64,000 bases of DNA from Perkinsus marinus ATCC 50983. Taxonomy: Eukaryota; Perkinsozoa; Perkinsida; Perkinsidae. Below are positions 1 to 12,502 of the stretch, one piece after another. Below the pieces are notes generated by a model that ran no database searches, was not told the origin of the DNA, and saw only the letters and a program-made list of their open reading frames with translations. The position numbers and the translations under genes were made by a program. The stretch spans positions 299,422-363,421 of the forward strand of contig NW_003213081.1 of assembly GCF_000006405.1 (NCBI RefSeq). The letters run 5' to 3'. The first letter of the stretch is position 1. Each line of letters starts with the position of its first letter.

Positions 1-282
1 CATCGTTATAATAGTTTGTTGATAAAGATGGTGCTCTTGTTATTGTTGATGAATGATTATTATCATGTACAGTGTTTTTAGATCCTATAGTATCATCAGT
101 AGTATCAATACCCAATATCTTCCATAATGATGCGGTATAATCACTTAGTTCATATCCTTCTATAACATACCTGTAAAGCATTATTATTACCATTACTAAT
201 ATGATAGTAATACCTACCATGATACGAGACATAGTGATATGATGATATGATGATGGAGTGGTAAGGATAATATGTTCAGCAT
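1..282 (-). CDS. N-terminal part of a secreted or membrane-anchored protein (runs off the window)
   Basis: Two exons read on the minus strand, 218-282 and 1-170, separated by a 47-nt GT-AG intron (171-217). The start codon is at 280-282; the join is in phase 2 and creates a Trp codon. The first 20 or so residues (MLNILSLPL, three His, then IIISLCLVSW) form a hydrophobic stretch typical of a signal peptide or signal anchor. The rest, VIEGYELSDYTASLWKILGI followed by Asp/Thr/Ser-rich sequence, matches no family I recognise. The gene is cut by the window edge, so length and function are open. Confidence 0.6.
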
Positions 283-299
283 GAGGGTATTCACCCAAC

Positions 300-1100
300 T
301 ATAGAAGAAGGATAATATTATCACCATTTTAGTTCATGACTTGGGCCCGAAATCATACTTAAATGTGTATCATGGTAACCTGGGGGGTTGGCGTAAGGTG
401 GCATGAGGCTCCTCACCGTAAGGCTCCTCACCGTAAGGCTCCTTACCCTACAAGGTGCAAGGAGGGCCTCCTCATGTAAGGCGATTTCATAGGAGGCATT
501 TTTGGGCCCCTCCTTGCGATCCTTACGTAAGGTGCCGTAAGACTGCTCGGGGGGTACTGCACCTTATCGCACCCTCCTTACCATTTATGGGAGCTTCGCT
601 CCGCTTATTCCCGACAGCCCGCGCGTCTCACCCGCGGATGATCGATCCCCAAACCATGCATCTTTACCACATTCGACTTGGCGTTTCAGCGGTCATTTAT
701 GGTCATGACCGATTGCCCTCCAATGAGTTGATGGCAAATAAGTTTTCGAGTTTGTTCTATCTAATGGCAATAACCATATCCTTGGCTTTATTGAAACACT
801 GCGTCGACTCTTTCATGCGCATCGGTGTTTAGGTGCTCCTCGTGCTCCTTATTGGGGTTTACGAGGTGTACCTTAAATTTAGGAGCATAATGTGCAACTG
901 TAGTGAAAGCACCCCGCGTAAGGTGTAAGGCACCTCGCTCGTAAATCCAAGGTGCACCTTAAGGAGCGTTTCTTGTGAAGTAGGCCCCTGTCTACATTCC
1001 CAAAATGCCCCAGAGTTGCTATACTCTTGAGAGATGGGTTGTTGGCTCATACTGTTAAACTGCATCATCGAACCTGTAATCCGGAATTGATGTCCATGAA
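300..1100. repeat. GTAAGG-rich repetitive tract between divergent genes
   Basis: A GC-richer stretch inside AT-rich surroundings. The unit GTAAGGCTCCTCACC occurs twice in direct tandem near 418-445, followed by a third variant. The hexamer GTAAGG and its complement CCTTAC recur many times between about 390 and 960. No convincing exon is seen: open frames here read as low-complexity translations of the repeat. It lies between the start of the minus-strand gene at the window edge and the plus-strand PUB gene. It may be a non-autonomous element or a promoter-proximal satellite; I cannot tell which. Confidence 0.4.
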
Positions 1101-1202
1101 AAGCATTTCCCTATCCACCACTACCACCACCATCAATGCTAAACAGATGTCTCTATCCCATTATTATCAGGAGCCTCGTTATCAGTATTTATATCTATCA
1201 TC

Positions 1203-2643
1203 ATGACAGAATTTAAGAAGGCTGAAGATCTCTTTGATAGACTCCTACAGGCCCATGAGACGTTGGTTATTAATCATTTACCCAAAGCCAACAGCAGCAG
1301 CAGAGATGAGTAATAATAATACTCATATGTTGTTGGTAGTAGTAGTAGTAATGATGATACGACTCAATAGATTACCACCATCGAAAGAGGATTTACAACA
1401 ATATAACAACTTCGAGAACTTAATAAACCAGTGTGGTGATTATATATTAAAGTTTAAGAAACGCTTATTGGATGCCAGTAAGAATCCTGATGTAGCAGTG
1501 TATGGGCCTAAGATGAAGACTAAGGTAATGGTAGTAGTAATAATATATTATAGTAGTAGCTATTATAATACTAGGTGGAGGGGTTAATAGAGAGATATGA
1601 GCAAGTATATGAGCAGTACCAAGATATCATACAACCATTATTTGAGCATGCTGTATTAGAAGAAAAGGACAGATTAAGAAGGGAAGAGGAGGTATGATAA
1701 AGACGTATATCAATATGTAGAGTAATGCTATTATTATCAAGAGACGCCAAAAGGATAAGAAGGACGCTATAGAAAAGGATGTAGAACAGAAGGCTCAATG
1801 GGCTGCTCACTTTGATAAGGTAATACTACTACTATATAATTATTATTACTATCACCATGTTACTCATTATTGTTATTATCAGACAAGAAAAGAGATGGAG
1901 AGAGCACAGCAAGAGAGGGAAGCAGCGGATAAGGTATTATTATCATTATAATAGAGTATATTTCATGGTTCATCATCATCATTATAGGAGAGGGCTGATG
2001 CACAAGATGCTGAGTTAATAGCTAAACGTAGGGAGGAAGAGATTAGAATACTCTCAATGGATGAGGATACTAAAAGTAATAATAATCGATCACAATAGGG
2101 GATAGAAGGAGCTAGTGATATCTACAATTCTTCTTATTCTTTTTAGTATGTACTTCTATTAGAGAAATGTTAGAAGATAATACAAGCATGACTATTGCAG
2201 AGTTACGTATGCATTTGGGTAAGTTAAAAGAGTATATATCAGCAATAGTATCAAGACCTGAAGATTCACAATTACGTACTATTAGATTGGCTAATAGATC
2301 ATTTAATGATAATATTGGATCATTACCAGGGGCAATATTATTCTTGAGAGGAGTAGGCTTTCAACCAACTATTGATAATAATAATACTAGTGATATTATA
2401 CGCTTTATTAAATTATCGGAACCAGATGCAGTTAAAGATTGGAAATATTGGGGAGAATGGCAGAAGAGGTTAGAGAGATATGTAGACTTCTTATCATCCT
2501 TTGAGAAGGAGATGCCTACTAGTTTTGATAGCCAAAGATTATTTATCGATCAAGCTAATATAAATACTAATGAAATCATCAAACTATGGCATACTACTGG
2601 TATTACTACTGGTATTACTACTCATATTACCACACAATGTTGA
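1203..2643 (+). CDS. PUB/PUG-domain protein with central coiled coil
   Basis: Seven exons: 1203-1309, 1371-1524, 1575-1691, 1742-1819, 1883-1933, 1988-2075, 2147-2643. All joins keep frame and give 363 residues. Introns are 49-71 nt, GT-AG and rich in TAT/ATT. The N-terminal half is charged and predicted helical (EERRQKDKKDAIEKDV and similar, about residues 100-200), like a coiled coil. The C-terminal part contains the PUB signature: RTIRLANRSFNDNIGSLPGA, then FLRGVGFQP, then IIRFIKLSEPDA. PUB domains bind the C-terminal tail of the AAA ATPase p97/Cdc48 in ubiquitin-dependent degradation, so a cytosolic p97 cofactor is the likely role. No UBX or transglutaminase-like domain is visible, so it is neither a clear UBXN6 nor a clear PNGase. 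The C-terminus carries a short repeat of Thr-Thr-Gly-Ile type. Confidence 0.75.
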
Positions 2644-2803
2644 TAATGTGCTATCAGTGTGACGAGGATTCATCATCATCATCATCAATAAGATTGAGTA
2701 TTTCATCACTGTTTCGTATTCTACAAGTGCTCTTTAGTAATATTATTCAATAACGATACATGAGGTTAGAGGATCCAGTAGTTGTTCCTAATCTATTATC
2801 ATC

Positions 2804-3188
2804 ATGTTACCATCATGTTGTTACCCTTTCATATCCCGTCTAACGAAATCCGCAGCAGCAGCAGCAGCACCAGGTGGTGGTGGTATTGATCCATTCCGAT
2901 CGCCTTATCTTAATTCCATATTACTACTACCCATCAATAATAAGCCCTCCTCTCTAATACTGCTGCCAACAACAACAATCATATCATCAAGTATCAATAC
3001 TTACCATCAATGGTCATATATTATTAGGATCATCAGGCACTGTATACTTATCATGCTGGAAATCAAGCCAAACAGGGATAGGAAGAATAGTTGATGATGA
3101 TAATAAGGATGATGCGAACACCTTCACTTATTCGACGATAATTTCCAATAGTGGTACTATCATCGTTATCAATATTCTAATCGTATAA
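2804..3188 (+). CDS. Hypothetical two-exon protein (weak)
   Basis: Exons 2804-2990 and 3028-3188 join across a 37-nt GT-AG intron to give 115 residues, with a six-Ala run, a Gly run and a hydrophobic C-terminus. No family is recognised. The model rests only on frame closure. The stretch could instead be part of the 5' region of the downstream acyltransferase gene. Confidence 0.25.
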
Positions 3189-3266
3189 TTATGTTTAGAT
3201 AAGTTCTCCTTCTACAGTACTACACTACTATTACAATCACTCATCACCGACGCATCAAAGAGTATC

Positions 3267-4820
3267 TTGTCATCATATAATGATGATGATGATGATGCAT
3301 CAACAATAGCATCATCATCATCAGAATATGATGATAATGATAGTATATTAGCAGAGAGCAGCTATCATAGTAGACCACAGCCAGACCCAATTAAACGATG
3401 GTTATGCATTGTATCAAGTATGGTTACTTTAGCAGGATTATGGACATCAGCAATAGCTTTCCCTGCTCTCGTGTTGTAATAATCTAATACTACTACTACT
3501 ATCAACACACACAACAACACCAAGAGCATGATAATAATAATCATCATCGTGGTCGTCGTCATCTTTGTAGTTACACTTGTATTAAGAGTTATTGGAATAC
3601 TTTGGGCATACTACTCACATTATGGGCTACGACTATGCTTATTCAATTTCCTCAATGTAATATTAGTTATAGGGAGAAAGCGGTGGCGATATTTAATGCA
3701 TGAACAGCAGCAACACTGTTGCTGCAACAGAGTCTCTTCATTGTAGGTGATGCTATTAGAGACTATCTATTACGTGGTTGTGAATATTGGTTTAATGGTG
3801 TTGATGTTATTTTCCAAGATAAGCCAATGAAAGATCATACCATATTCTGTTATCATCCTCATGGTGCTCTTGCCATTGGCCTTACTTCAAGTATACGTTT
3901 CTTATTCCATCAATTAGATCATCATTCTCATAACTATCCTGTTATAGTTGCATCCCCCTTTCTACGGTAATAATAATAACCCTTATTACTATCATCATAA
4001 TCATGATCTTTTTGAGGTGGTTTTGCCCAACTTGGAAGATTCTATTTGATTTATGCGGTATACAATTTGGTGGTGCAGGACGAAAGGAATTCAAACAACT
4101 CTTAGAATCAGGCAAGAGCTGTGTAGGTGTAGATGAAGATTATGATGATTTGTTATTAACCGCAATTGATTATTGGTTTAGGTACTCATAACTGGAGGCT
4201 TCCATGAAGCTACTATTACATGTCCTGGTACTGATAGGATATACCTTAATAATAGCAGGTAATAATAATGAAGAGTAGTAGTTATGGAAATGGCTAATAA
4301 TAATAATTATTATTATGATCAGAAAAGGATTCGTTCGTTATGCCCTCCGTGAGGGATATTCCCTTACCCCTGTTTATGGTTTTGGTGAGACTGATACATT
4401 CTCTAATGTAATTATTGTATGTTGTCGTAATTATAATTAAAGTGTTGTCATTAAGGTACAAGGGATGTGGGCTTTCCGTTTCTGGCTTAATAGTGGTACT
4501 TTCCAACTTCCAGCGGTAGTGCTACTATGATCGAGATGATATTAGTGATGATGTAAGAGGGAATACTTTAGGTATGGGGATTAGGATATTGGTTATGTCC
4601 AATACTTCCTAAAAGGGAGAGGTTGAAGATAGTCTATGGCCGACCACTTCATTTACCATGTATACCCAATCCAAGTCGGGAAGAAGTGGATAAGTAAGCT
4701 ATGATAAGTCTTGAGGTAGTTCTAAAAATATTAATCAGATATCATGCCATGTATATTGAGAGAGTTCGTCATCTCTATGATAAGTACAAACCGTATGATC
4801 GTCATCTTGAGATATGGTGA
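3267..4820 (+). CDS. Diacylglycerol O-acyltransferase 2 family enzyme
   Basis: A DGAT2-type acyltransferase spread over about eight exons. It carries the family hallmark HPHG (CYHPHGALAIG, near 3855-3885), then SPFLR|WFCPTWKILFDLCGI, LITGGFHEATITCPG (the family GGxxEA box, with Phe-His), KGFVRYALREGYSLTPVYGF, FGETDTFSN, and the C-terminal YIERVRHLYDKYK block ending at TGA 4818-4820. Such enzymes transfer an acyl group from acyl-CoA to diacylglycerol or related alcohols in the ER membrane. A hydrophobic helix (VSSMVTLAGLWTSAIAFPAL) lies N-terminal, after an Asp/Ser-rich leader. The start is uncertain: the first open codon of the leader exon is TTG at 3267 and no upstream ATG in frame is visible, so a 5' exon may be missing. 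The intron near 3655-3747 has ambiguous borders. Confidence 0.85.
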
Positions 4821-5842
4821 TGTAACTTTCCGGTGCTCCGTTATCCCCTCGGTTGCGTTGTAGATAGTAATGAATATGCTCAGACATGTAAGCAAACAAC
4901 AGCTGTGACGTACATCTGTGTATCGTTTCCATCTACCTATGTTTTGCTATAGTGGAAATGTCTAAATGGGCTCAGTTATAAAATAGCAAAGGAGCAAACT
5001 GAGGATATGAAGTGTTACGCTTGGTAAGTACTTGACAGATAAGCAAAGCTACAGAGAGGAAACTAGTGAAGTGGGAGCCACAGGTGTAACCTGTGAACGT
5101 AGTGTAAGCGATCCAATACCCATAATGGGTGTCCCATTACTGTCCTGTGCAGCACGCAACTCAAGCTAGAATCTCCACTACTATAGTGATAAGTTTAGTC
5201 GACCTGAGCTGTTATTCTCTGAGGTTTTGGGTGTGTCGTCATGTTCCGATACGTCAAGTACATTGCGCGCTCAAGATACAATCTACATACTCGATTCGAG
5301 TGACTCGAATCACCACTGATGGTGTGTAGTGAAGCGTCGTAGTAAGACGTAAGCAGTTCGTAATCAGTACTCCTAATCTACACTCCTTACTCTCAAGTTC
5401 CATATCAAGTTGAGGTACGCTTACCCGATGATGAGTCTGAAAGGAATCTAACGAAGGAGCACAGCCTCCTAAAGAATTGGATGTTGCGTTGATAGACCGA
5501 AAGGTTGAAGATATCTTAGCATGCTATGTTTTTCAGAAATCTATGTTTGTGAGATGGCTTCGCGGAGGCCACCAATTCGGCAAGTAGCGGAATCAGATTC
5601 TTGACAAGAATTACTCGTTTCAAGATATCGGTTCCTGATTTCATGCAACTGTGCAATAACGGTACAGTGTAAATCTTCATCATCTGTAGCCTGAAATTGA
5701 TGTCCTCCCCGTGAATATGATTTCCTTGTTCACAAAACTGGTCGCCATAGATAGTTCCTGACTGCAAACTCGTGATTACATGTGGCTCCATATTGCAGCA
5801 TGCATTAGAGTGCATATAAGGCGCAATACTGTAATCGAACGC
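4821..5842. other. No recognised gene
   Basis: About 1 kb between the acyltransferase stop and the first dispersed repeat. Only short frames without family resemblance or consistent splice junctions are seen. It may hold untranslated regions. Confidence 0.4.
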
Positions 5843-6421
5843 AAAATGCTACCTCATAACTGTGTTTGCTCGATTGTCTATTACTAGTACGAATAATGCA
5901 AAATGACAAATTCGCTAATAACGCTAACAGGAACGAAGTTTGAATGAATGAGCAAGACGCTAGTATGCATTTCTAGAGTAAGATACAAGAGAGCAAATAG
6001 CCAAAACATAAAAATACCGCAGCGTTGTCACATAGCGGCAAGTGCTAACTTGTATATTTCATGCAGAAACATCACTCAAGAGCAAACCCTGAAAGATGCC
6101 AGACTAGATAATTACAAAACAAAACATACGAAACAGCAAATGAGCACAAGCCGACAGAATAACGAAACCGTGCGAGAGAAGCACATCTGGGCAAAAGTGC
6201 CGGTGTGTAAAATATTCCGGAGAAGAAACAATGCAGCAAAAAAGTAGCAAAAAAGTGCGACTTGCTGAAAGATAGTTCGGTGTTTGCTACTTCCAACATT
6301 TGGTTGCTGAAATGTATACTAGTATTTGCTGAGGTCTAAATGTGGTTGCCACTTCATAACCTAAGAAGCAGCATATACACGAGAGAAAATAAGTGAGACT
6401 GTCGGAAATTATAAAATGCTA
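5843..6421 (+). repeat. Dispersed repeat, copy 1 (inverted relative to the copy at 62.4 kb)
   Basis: About 575 bp that aligns over its whole length, in reverse complement, with 62391-62965, at roughly 80% identity by eye. Shared blocks include GAAGTAGCAACCACATTTA (on the complement), the ATTTGCTGTTT region and GCATTATTCGTAC. The hexamer TTTGCT (or AGCAAA) recurs many times inside. A 9-bp direct repeat AAAATGCTA flanks this copy (5843-5851 and 6413-6421) and could be a target-site duplication, but one side resembles the end of the other copy, so this is unsure. No coding capacity is seen, so a non-autonomous element is likely. Confidence 0.7.
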
Positions 6422-7322
6422 GAGGCTATGAACACGCATACCAGATCCTGTATCCCCCCCACTGGAGAGGGATTCTTTCTTATGTTGGTATCATTAGGAG
6501 GATCATCTTGCTAGAAACTCATTGACTACTCTCGTTAACATATATTACTCTCCCTGAAGAAGTATCAATGGTAAAATAAGCTCCTCATGATATCACAGTG
6601 TAGTAGTGTAAGCTCTTGATCAGCAGTCTGATGAGATAGATCAGAGTTTTTTCCAAGTGACAAGGTTGGGTGCGTATTGCCAAGATTGGATGATGAGATA
6701 GTGTTAATCTTGAAGCCAATGGATGAGGGGTATGTCAGAGATGAATGCATATTATCAATCTTGCACGCGATATTTCCCACTTGTATCAAATATGAATAAA
6801 TATTGATGTGACACTGACATGGTTACCTGCACATCTGCACTTCATGATAAGCTCATCCAAAGATCTATACGATATACACCTCATTAAGTTGATTGAGACC
6901 TAACTGGTGAGGGAATACTGCAACATAGGATAATGTATTAGCACAGGTATTCAGAGGCGTGGAGACGACCACACCCACGACCACACCCACGACGACGACG
7001 ACGTTCATGATGTTGGTGATGAAGGTTGGCTGGGTGTGTGAAATTAACACAAGAGTGTATGAATGTAAGGATAGAAGAGAATTTTAGGAATGGTTAAGAT
7101 TATGATAGTACATAATTATTACTCAATAGTAGTAGTAGTAGTAGTAGTAGTACAACAATGACGATAATAATAATAATACATACAACAACAACAGAGAGCA
7201 ATGCATCATTTACGACTACTTATACAATAACACGGAGGACAAGGATGATATGAATGGTAGTAGAAGGAGCATTTGATAGGAGGATTCGAGCTCCATCATT
7301 GGAGTATAATAATAACAGAGCT
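6422..7322. other. No recognised gene; simple repeats
   Basis: No exon chain could be supported. It contains a (TAG)n tract at about 7127-7152 and a GACCACACCCAC duplication near 6965-6990. Confidence 0.4.
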
Positions 7323-8764
7323 TTAAAGAGAGCTGTGCTCCAAGCCGCCTGTTCCATTACGGCCGCCTCTACCTGTTCGTAATGTCGAGGAGGATGACGA
7401 CGACGAGGGGGAAAAGTAGGCGGCGGTGGCGGCGGAGAATGCCTGTTGTTGTTGTATTGTTGTTGATGGAGGGATTGGTGCCGACTTAAATGATGAAGAG
7501 TTCCGACTTGGGAGATTGCCTGGTGCACCTGATATTAGTAGTAGTAATAACATACGATGACCCTGATTAACCCTCGTAGATATGATCTCCTTACTCTTCC
7601 TCACAGGCTTCTTATCGACATGCTTATTCTTCCTGTTGTTATTGTTACTGTTGGCCTCCTCCCGATAATCAATAGAAGAGGTATTAAGATAGGGCTCAGT
7701 GGCGGAACTCGCTAAACAAGAAGAAAAAGATTATATGCATCATGATGATGATGATGATGATGATGTCGCACTTACTCAGGGTGATAGTCGAACCTCTTCC
7801 TCTTCCTCCTCTTCTTCTTTTTGTTGTTGTTGTTGTTGTACCCCCTATCGGAGGTATTATTATACTAACATCATTATTACTAGCAGATGATGATTTCTCT
7901 GATACACGGCTCGCTAATGATAATTTACGGAGCTCTTCATCTTGCAATTTTCGATATAGAATCTTCACTCGATTTAAAACCTTCACAGTGCGAGCAGCAA
8001 TTCCTGAGATACCCCCTCTAGGTACGGTGAGCTTGGATACCTAGAATAAAGGACAGTCTACTACTTGTCAGAGGAGAAGGATGATGATGATGATGATGAC
8101 ACGATTCACTTACGAAATGTTGATCGATAAATTCATTATTCAATTTCTTATTCGTTTCTTCACCAGAAGCAGCGATCATATCTTGTTCAAGCCAGAACTT
8201 AGCGAAGGTTATCAGAGTGTATGCATATCTAATGCATAATGAGTAATCCTCTGATACCGCATACTACTACTAGGGTAGTAATGCTACTTACAGGCTCCCA
8301 CTAGCAACCATAACATCAGACCACAGGATGATGTTATGACAGGAAGGCACACGAGGATCAGCAGCAGCACCAGCACCAGCACTAGCAGCTACATCAAGTA
8401 TACTCCCCCGATGATGATGAGGGTATGATGATGATGATGACATTGGACAGGAAGATGATGGGGCTAGTGGTCCCTCCTGGAGTAATGATGAGGAATAATA
8501 CAAGAGGATGATGGTGAATACCTCTGGTATTGAATCTGTCGATGATGCTGCTGATAATGATAATGATCCTTTTATGATTGGGAGATTATTCATCTTAGAA
8601 TAGCGTAGAATGTCGTCGTCGTCGTCGTTATGCTGATGATGATCGTCATGATCAATAACATTCCTCCTCTTGTATCGATATGCTCCATCAGAATACCCAG
8701 CAGATAGTGATTTATGTAGAGACATCCCCCCCTCAGGAGCAGCAGTAGTAGTAGGCAGATCCAT
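7323..8764 (-). CDS. Unrecognised low-complexity protein gene
   Basis: A chain of minus-strand exons from ATG 8764 (MDLPTTTAAPEGGMSLHKSL...) to a stop at 7323. Clear internal exons are AYTLITFAKFWLEQDM...FIDQHF (about 8114-8225), then VSKLTVPRGGISGIAARTVK with VLNRVKILYRKLQDEELRKL (about 7780-8041), and a C-terminal Ser/Gln/Gly-rich exon ending GGRNGTGGLEHSSL. Introns are short GT-AG and full of ATC/ATG repeats. His, Asp, Ser and Ala runs come from trinucleotide repeats. No family is recognised. The helical middle segment looks structured; the rest is probably disordered. Exon borders are approximate. Confidence 0.45.
7742..7766. repeat. (ATG)n microsatellite
   Basis: Eight perfect ATG units inside the minus-strand gene model, probably intronic. 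Confidence 0.9.
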
Positions 8765-9199
8765 AGCTAAACATGATAGAGAATAGGTCTCAGGTGAGAT
8801 GATCGTGATAAAACGACTATTATTATAATGATGGTGATGACGTCCTACATGATGGTGCAGCTATCCTCCTATTCCTCATCATCCCATCAATACGTTTACT
8901 ATCCTTATACAAAGTATTGCTATGATTATAGTTGGTATTACCTGGATGATATTACTACTACCATCATTAATCCATCATTCACATCATCATCATCATCATT
9001 CAATACTACTACTACTACCTGCTACTACTGGGTGATGATCTACATCCAACATATCACTGCCTCTCGAGGGTAATGGGTGAATTATGATACCATGAGTATC
9101 ATCATCATTATCATCATCGTCAGCTAGGACTTCATATCTAATGAATGATGATAATGATATCTAATGTGGAGGAGCAGGCTGCTGCTGCTGTAGTAGTAG

Positions 9200-10782
9200 C
9201 TATTGTACACACCCATAAGCATCTCGATCCCGACCTCTTCTAACACGTATAAACCTAGAGAATAATGTCGATACCGAGATTCGAACCCGAGTCCCTTAGT
9301 GACTTCCTCTCGATATCCTTGGGAAATCCTGGAGTAACCTTCGTAGCACTACTTTGTAACCACCAACTTATTACAGCACTGACAGTCAACAACAAGAACA
9401 ACATGAAATACTCAAAACCATGGTGGTGGTAGTAGTAGTGCTAGTGATGATGATGATAATGATTATACGATCGGCCGCCTTATGATTCTTACTCAAAATC
9501 TAAATTACGTTTACGGTACCACTCCTCTCCTACTCCATGGAATAGTTCTGAAACCTGAGTAACCACCCTAGATATTATCTTCTTCTTTTGTAGCTATACT
9601 TATCTAATACTCACCCTTTGATTAGTATTCACCTGTCTACATATATCTCTAACCCATTTAGCAGCGTTAACAGCGAATAATCCGAATAATTCTGCTGGCT
9701 GCACTGATACATTACGTATTATCTAATGAGTATCGTGGTGATAGTGATGATAGCGACGACGATAGTCTACTGGTAGATAGTCTACTGAATGATAATAATA
9801 ACAATACTACCTTTAAGACAACTCCTGCTGCCTCATTCTCCTCTACAGCAAGGTATATCATCAATAATAGAGCAAACATACAGGAACCAGGTCTATTGAG
9901 GTCTCTACCCAACGATCTGAATATATACTCAAGCACTTCACGTTTGGAGAAGAAGAAGAAGACGTCGTACTCAAAGTCTCGCTCCGAGAATCCTAATGCT
10001 TGCCAATCCTCATTAGTATTATCATCAGAAGAAGGATAACATTGATCTGATAGAAGACTGATATTCATCACAGATAGACTTATTACTACAATTACCATCT
10101 ATCGATGATGATGATGAGGAGGATGATGAGGAGGAGGGAGGTATTCTAGGCTTCGAGAGTGCAACAGCACGTTTAGTGCCCCGTAATAATAAAGTAGGCT
10201 GTTGATTTATTATATCGGCAGATGTAGAAAAATTATGGTATTCAGTATGCAGAAGTACAACAACAAAGAAGCGAGCAAGCCGAGCATCAGAGTAGATGTT
10301 GGGGTCGAACTCTGTTACCAATGATAATGCACTGAGAGGATAGAATAACATCATCAACAACGACGACGACCAATACTAATACAACAAGTCTATTCTAGTA
10401 GTCTATTATTATTACTACCGTAATATCTTCCGAATCCTCCTCGTATGAGTATCGGGTTTCCGTAGACATCTAACCTATAGCAATAATAATATACAAGGAC
10501 CCATACTCGATAACAATAATAATACACTTGCCGAATTACCTGTTTCCGCCGCCGCCGCCGACGCCGACGATGACGTCTATGACCACCACTAGCTTTAGTA
10601 ACCCATGCTAGACATTGTCGCCATCCTATGGATACTGGAAGAACTACTCTCACTACTATTATTATGATACTACCTCCTTTGTGTTGTTGTTCATTAGTAG
10701 TAAGACTCTGGCCATTAGAATCTGCTGCCTCATCTGGTGACTCATCCGAACTACTGCTACTGCTACAAGTAACATAATCCAT
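9200..10782 (-). CDS. Unrecognised protein with C-terminal membrane segment
   Basis: Minus-strand exon chain from ATG 10782 (MDYVTCSSSSSSDESPDEAA) to TAG 9200-9202. Recognisable exons in order: SIGWRQCLAWVTKASGG plus an Arg/His run; LDVYGNPILIRGGFGRYY; FDPNIYSDARLARFFVVV; EDWQALGFSERDFEYDV and SKREVLEYIFRSLGRDLNR; SVQPAELFGLFAVNAAKW; VTQVSELFHGVGEEWYRKR; a transmembrane stretch FMLFLLLTVSAVISWWL; KVTPGFPKDIERKFIRVRRG. Frames close across several short introns. One of them (9255-9303) carries the tRNA-like core described in the findings. No family is assigned with confidence. A single membrane-spanning tail near the C-terminus suggests tail anchoring. Confidence 0.5.
9255..9303 (-). other. 49-nt intron with tRNA T-arm/B-box-like core, sense orientation
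   Basis: On the minus strand it begins GTCACTAAGGG and ends CTCTAG. The core is GGGACTCGGGTTCGAATCTC. Its removal joins ...DIER in phase 2 to KFIRVRRGRDRDAYG. Confidence 0.7.
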
Positions 10783-11222
10783 ATACTGAATAATGAACTA
10801 AGTAGGAATCGATGATCCAGAGATCTATTACCGAGTCCCATTCTGAAGTAGGTATGTCCGCACTACTGCTGCTATTAGATACTACTTCCTCTCCCTGTTC
10901 CACCTCCACATTATTAGATCTTGGTCGATTCCTCGTTACTAATGTTGGTTCATCAACATCAACATCATCATCACAGCCGCCAATAGTAAGACCAAGAGTT
11001 GGTGAATAGGACGTATTGGGATGTACTGCTAGTATGATAAATACTATTATTATTAATGGATACTACCACATGATGAAGTATTGGGAATCCTAGATGGTAG
11101 TAAACTATAGAAGGATCTTGATGAACGCTGATGGTTATTATTATTATTGTCCCATGCTTGAGAATTATCCGGAGATGATGAAGTAGATGATACCCGATCT
11201 AGAAAGTAATATAAGGATATCA

Positions 11223-11772
11223 TTATGATACCACTCCATCACCAATAATACTACTTAGCCGACGGGTGGCTAGGAAATTATCCCATCCTCTAATGGCATC
11301 AGTGACGAATGATGATGACGATGATGCTTGTTGTTGTTGTTGTTGTTGTTGGACTTCCGCCTTTAATGATACAGTAGGTATACTGTATCTGCTACTACTA
11401 CCTAGTGTAGCATTAACAGATGATGGGGGAGCATTCGATGTAGTACTAATAATCTCATCAAACCCATCAAACAGACCTACACATCATTATTACTACTTAG
11501 TATTGACTACATTCACTACCATTAGGGAACTCCTGTGGATAATACCGACCACCATTCTCCTCCTGCTGCTGCTGCTGCTGCTGATTATGACGATTATGGC
11601 AACCATTAACAGTATGCTGCTCCTGTTGGGGTTGAATATTCCTCTTGCGTATTTTACAAGGAAGTGGCCGTTGTCGTTGTTGTGTTAGACCTCTATTGGA
11701 CCTACTTCGTATCTTTAATAATAACCTAGATATTATCCCTACTAAAATACCTATCCGTTTCCTGGATCCCAT
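11223..11772 (-). CDS. Unrecognised Gln-rich protein fragment
   Basis: Two minus-strand exons. The first begins MGSRKRIGILVGIISRLLLK, followed by Arg/Gln-rich sequence with a seven-Gln run. The second contains LFDGFDEIISTTSNAPPSS, a Gln run and DAIRGWDNFLATRRLSSII. They join across a short intron near 11480-11530. The stop at 11223 may instead be inside a further intron, since GTATCATAATG follows the last coding triplets. No family is recognised; the gene may continue into 10.8-11.2 kb. Confidence 0.35.
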
Positions 11773-12502
11773 TCCATCCTAGCTGTTCATCACTATTACC
11801 ATTCTGCTGCTGTTCATAGTGTGAATGTGAGCCTGCTGCTGTTGCTGTTGCTGATGCTGATGCTCTGTTGTTAGGCCGCCTCATTAGAGATGCCCAACCG
11901 GAGGTTTATCATAATAATAATGCCTAAAGTGATCTGGTGATTAGGAAACCGCAAGATTAGCAAGATTGTCAGTCAATACTGTCCCCTGAATATCTTATAT
12001 AATCCTTATTATCGCCACTATTAGTAGTTGATGATAGTGTTCACCAAAGCAGCTTATTCAAGTATCGAACGAACGATGATGATGATTGTTATTATTATCT
12101 AAGACGAATTTCGACATTAACAAACATCTGAAGATGTGGCATCCCCAAGAGTGGACGACGACGACGGTACCGCAATGATCTCTAGGGTATTACGTAATCT
12201 AAACCTATACAGTAGTAGTTGCCCATTAGCAGCACTAATGAGTAGCCAAGTAATAGTATATGTGAAGGATATGAACGTCTACAAGTATCTATAACGTGAT
12301 CTTGTTAATCATTCTGATCAAGGTGATGATGATGATCGTGATGGACTCGACATTTAAAAGCGACGATATTTGATGATGATGAGAGTAGTTTCTCTTAAGT
12401 AACCTCATTGTGAAGAGCATAATTATTGTAATAGCAGCTCTAAGGATGGTTACCAACAACACGAGCCTTTCATCATCATGAAGATGTTAACACATAACCA
12501 TT

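Noticed and set aside
9255-9303. CRISPR-like or bacterial explanation for the repeated GGTTCGAACC motif
   Set aside because: The motif is widely dispersed, not an array, and the window is clearly eukaryotic (introns, S29, Arf, poly(A) polymerase).
9712-10098. ELMO domain in the 9.2-10.8 kb gene (suggested by DWQALGF)
   Set aside because: The conserved Asp-Phe-Arg-Gly-x-Gly stretch that should follow is missing, so the match is too short.
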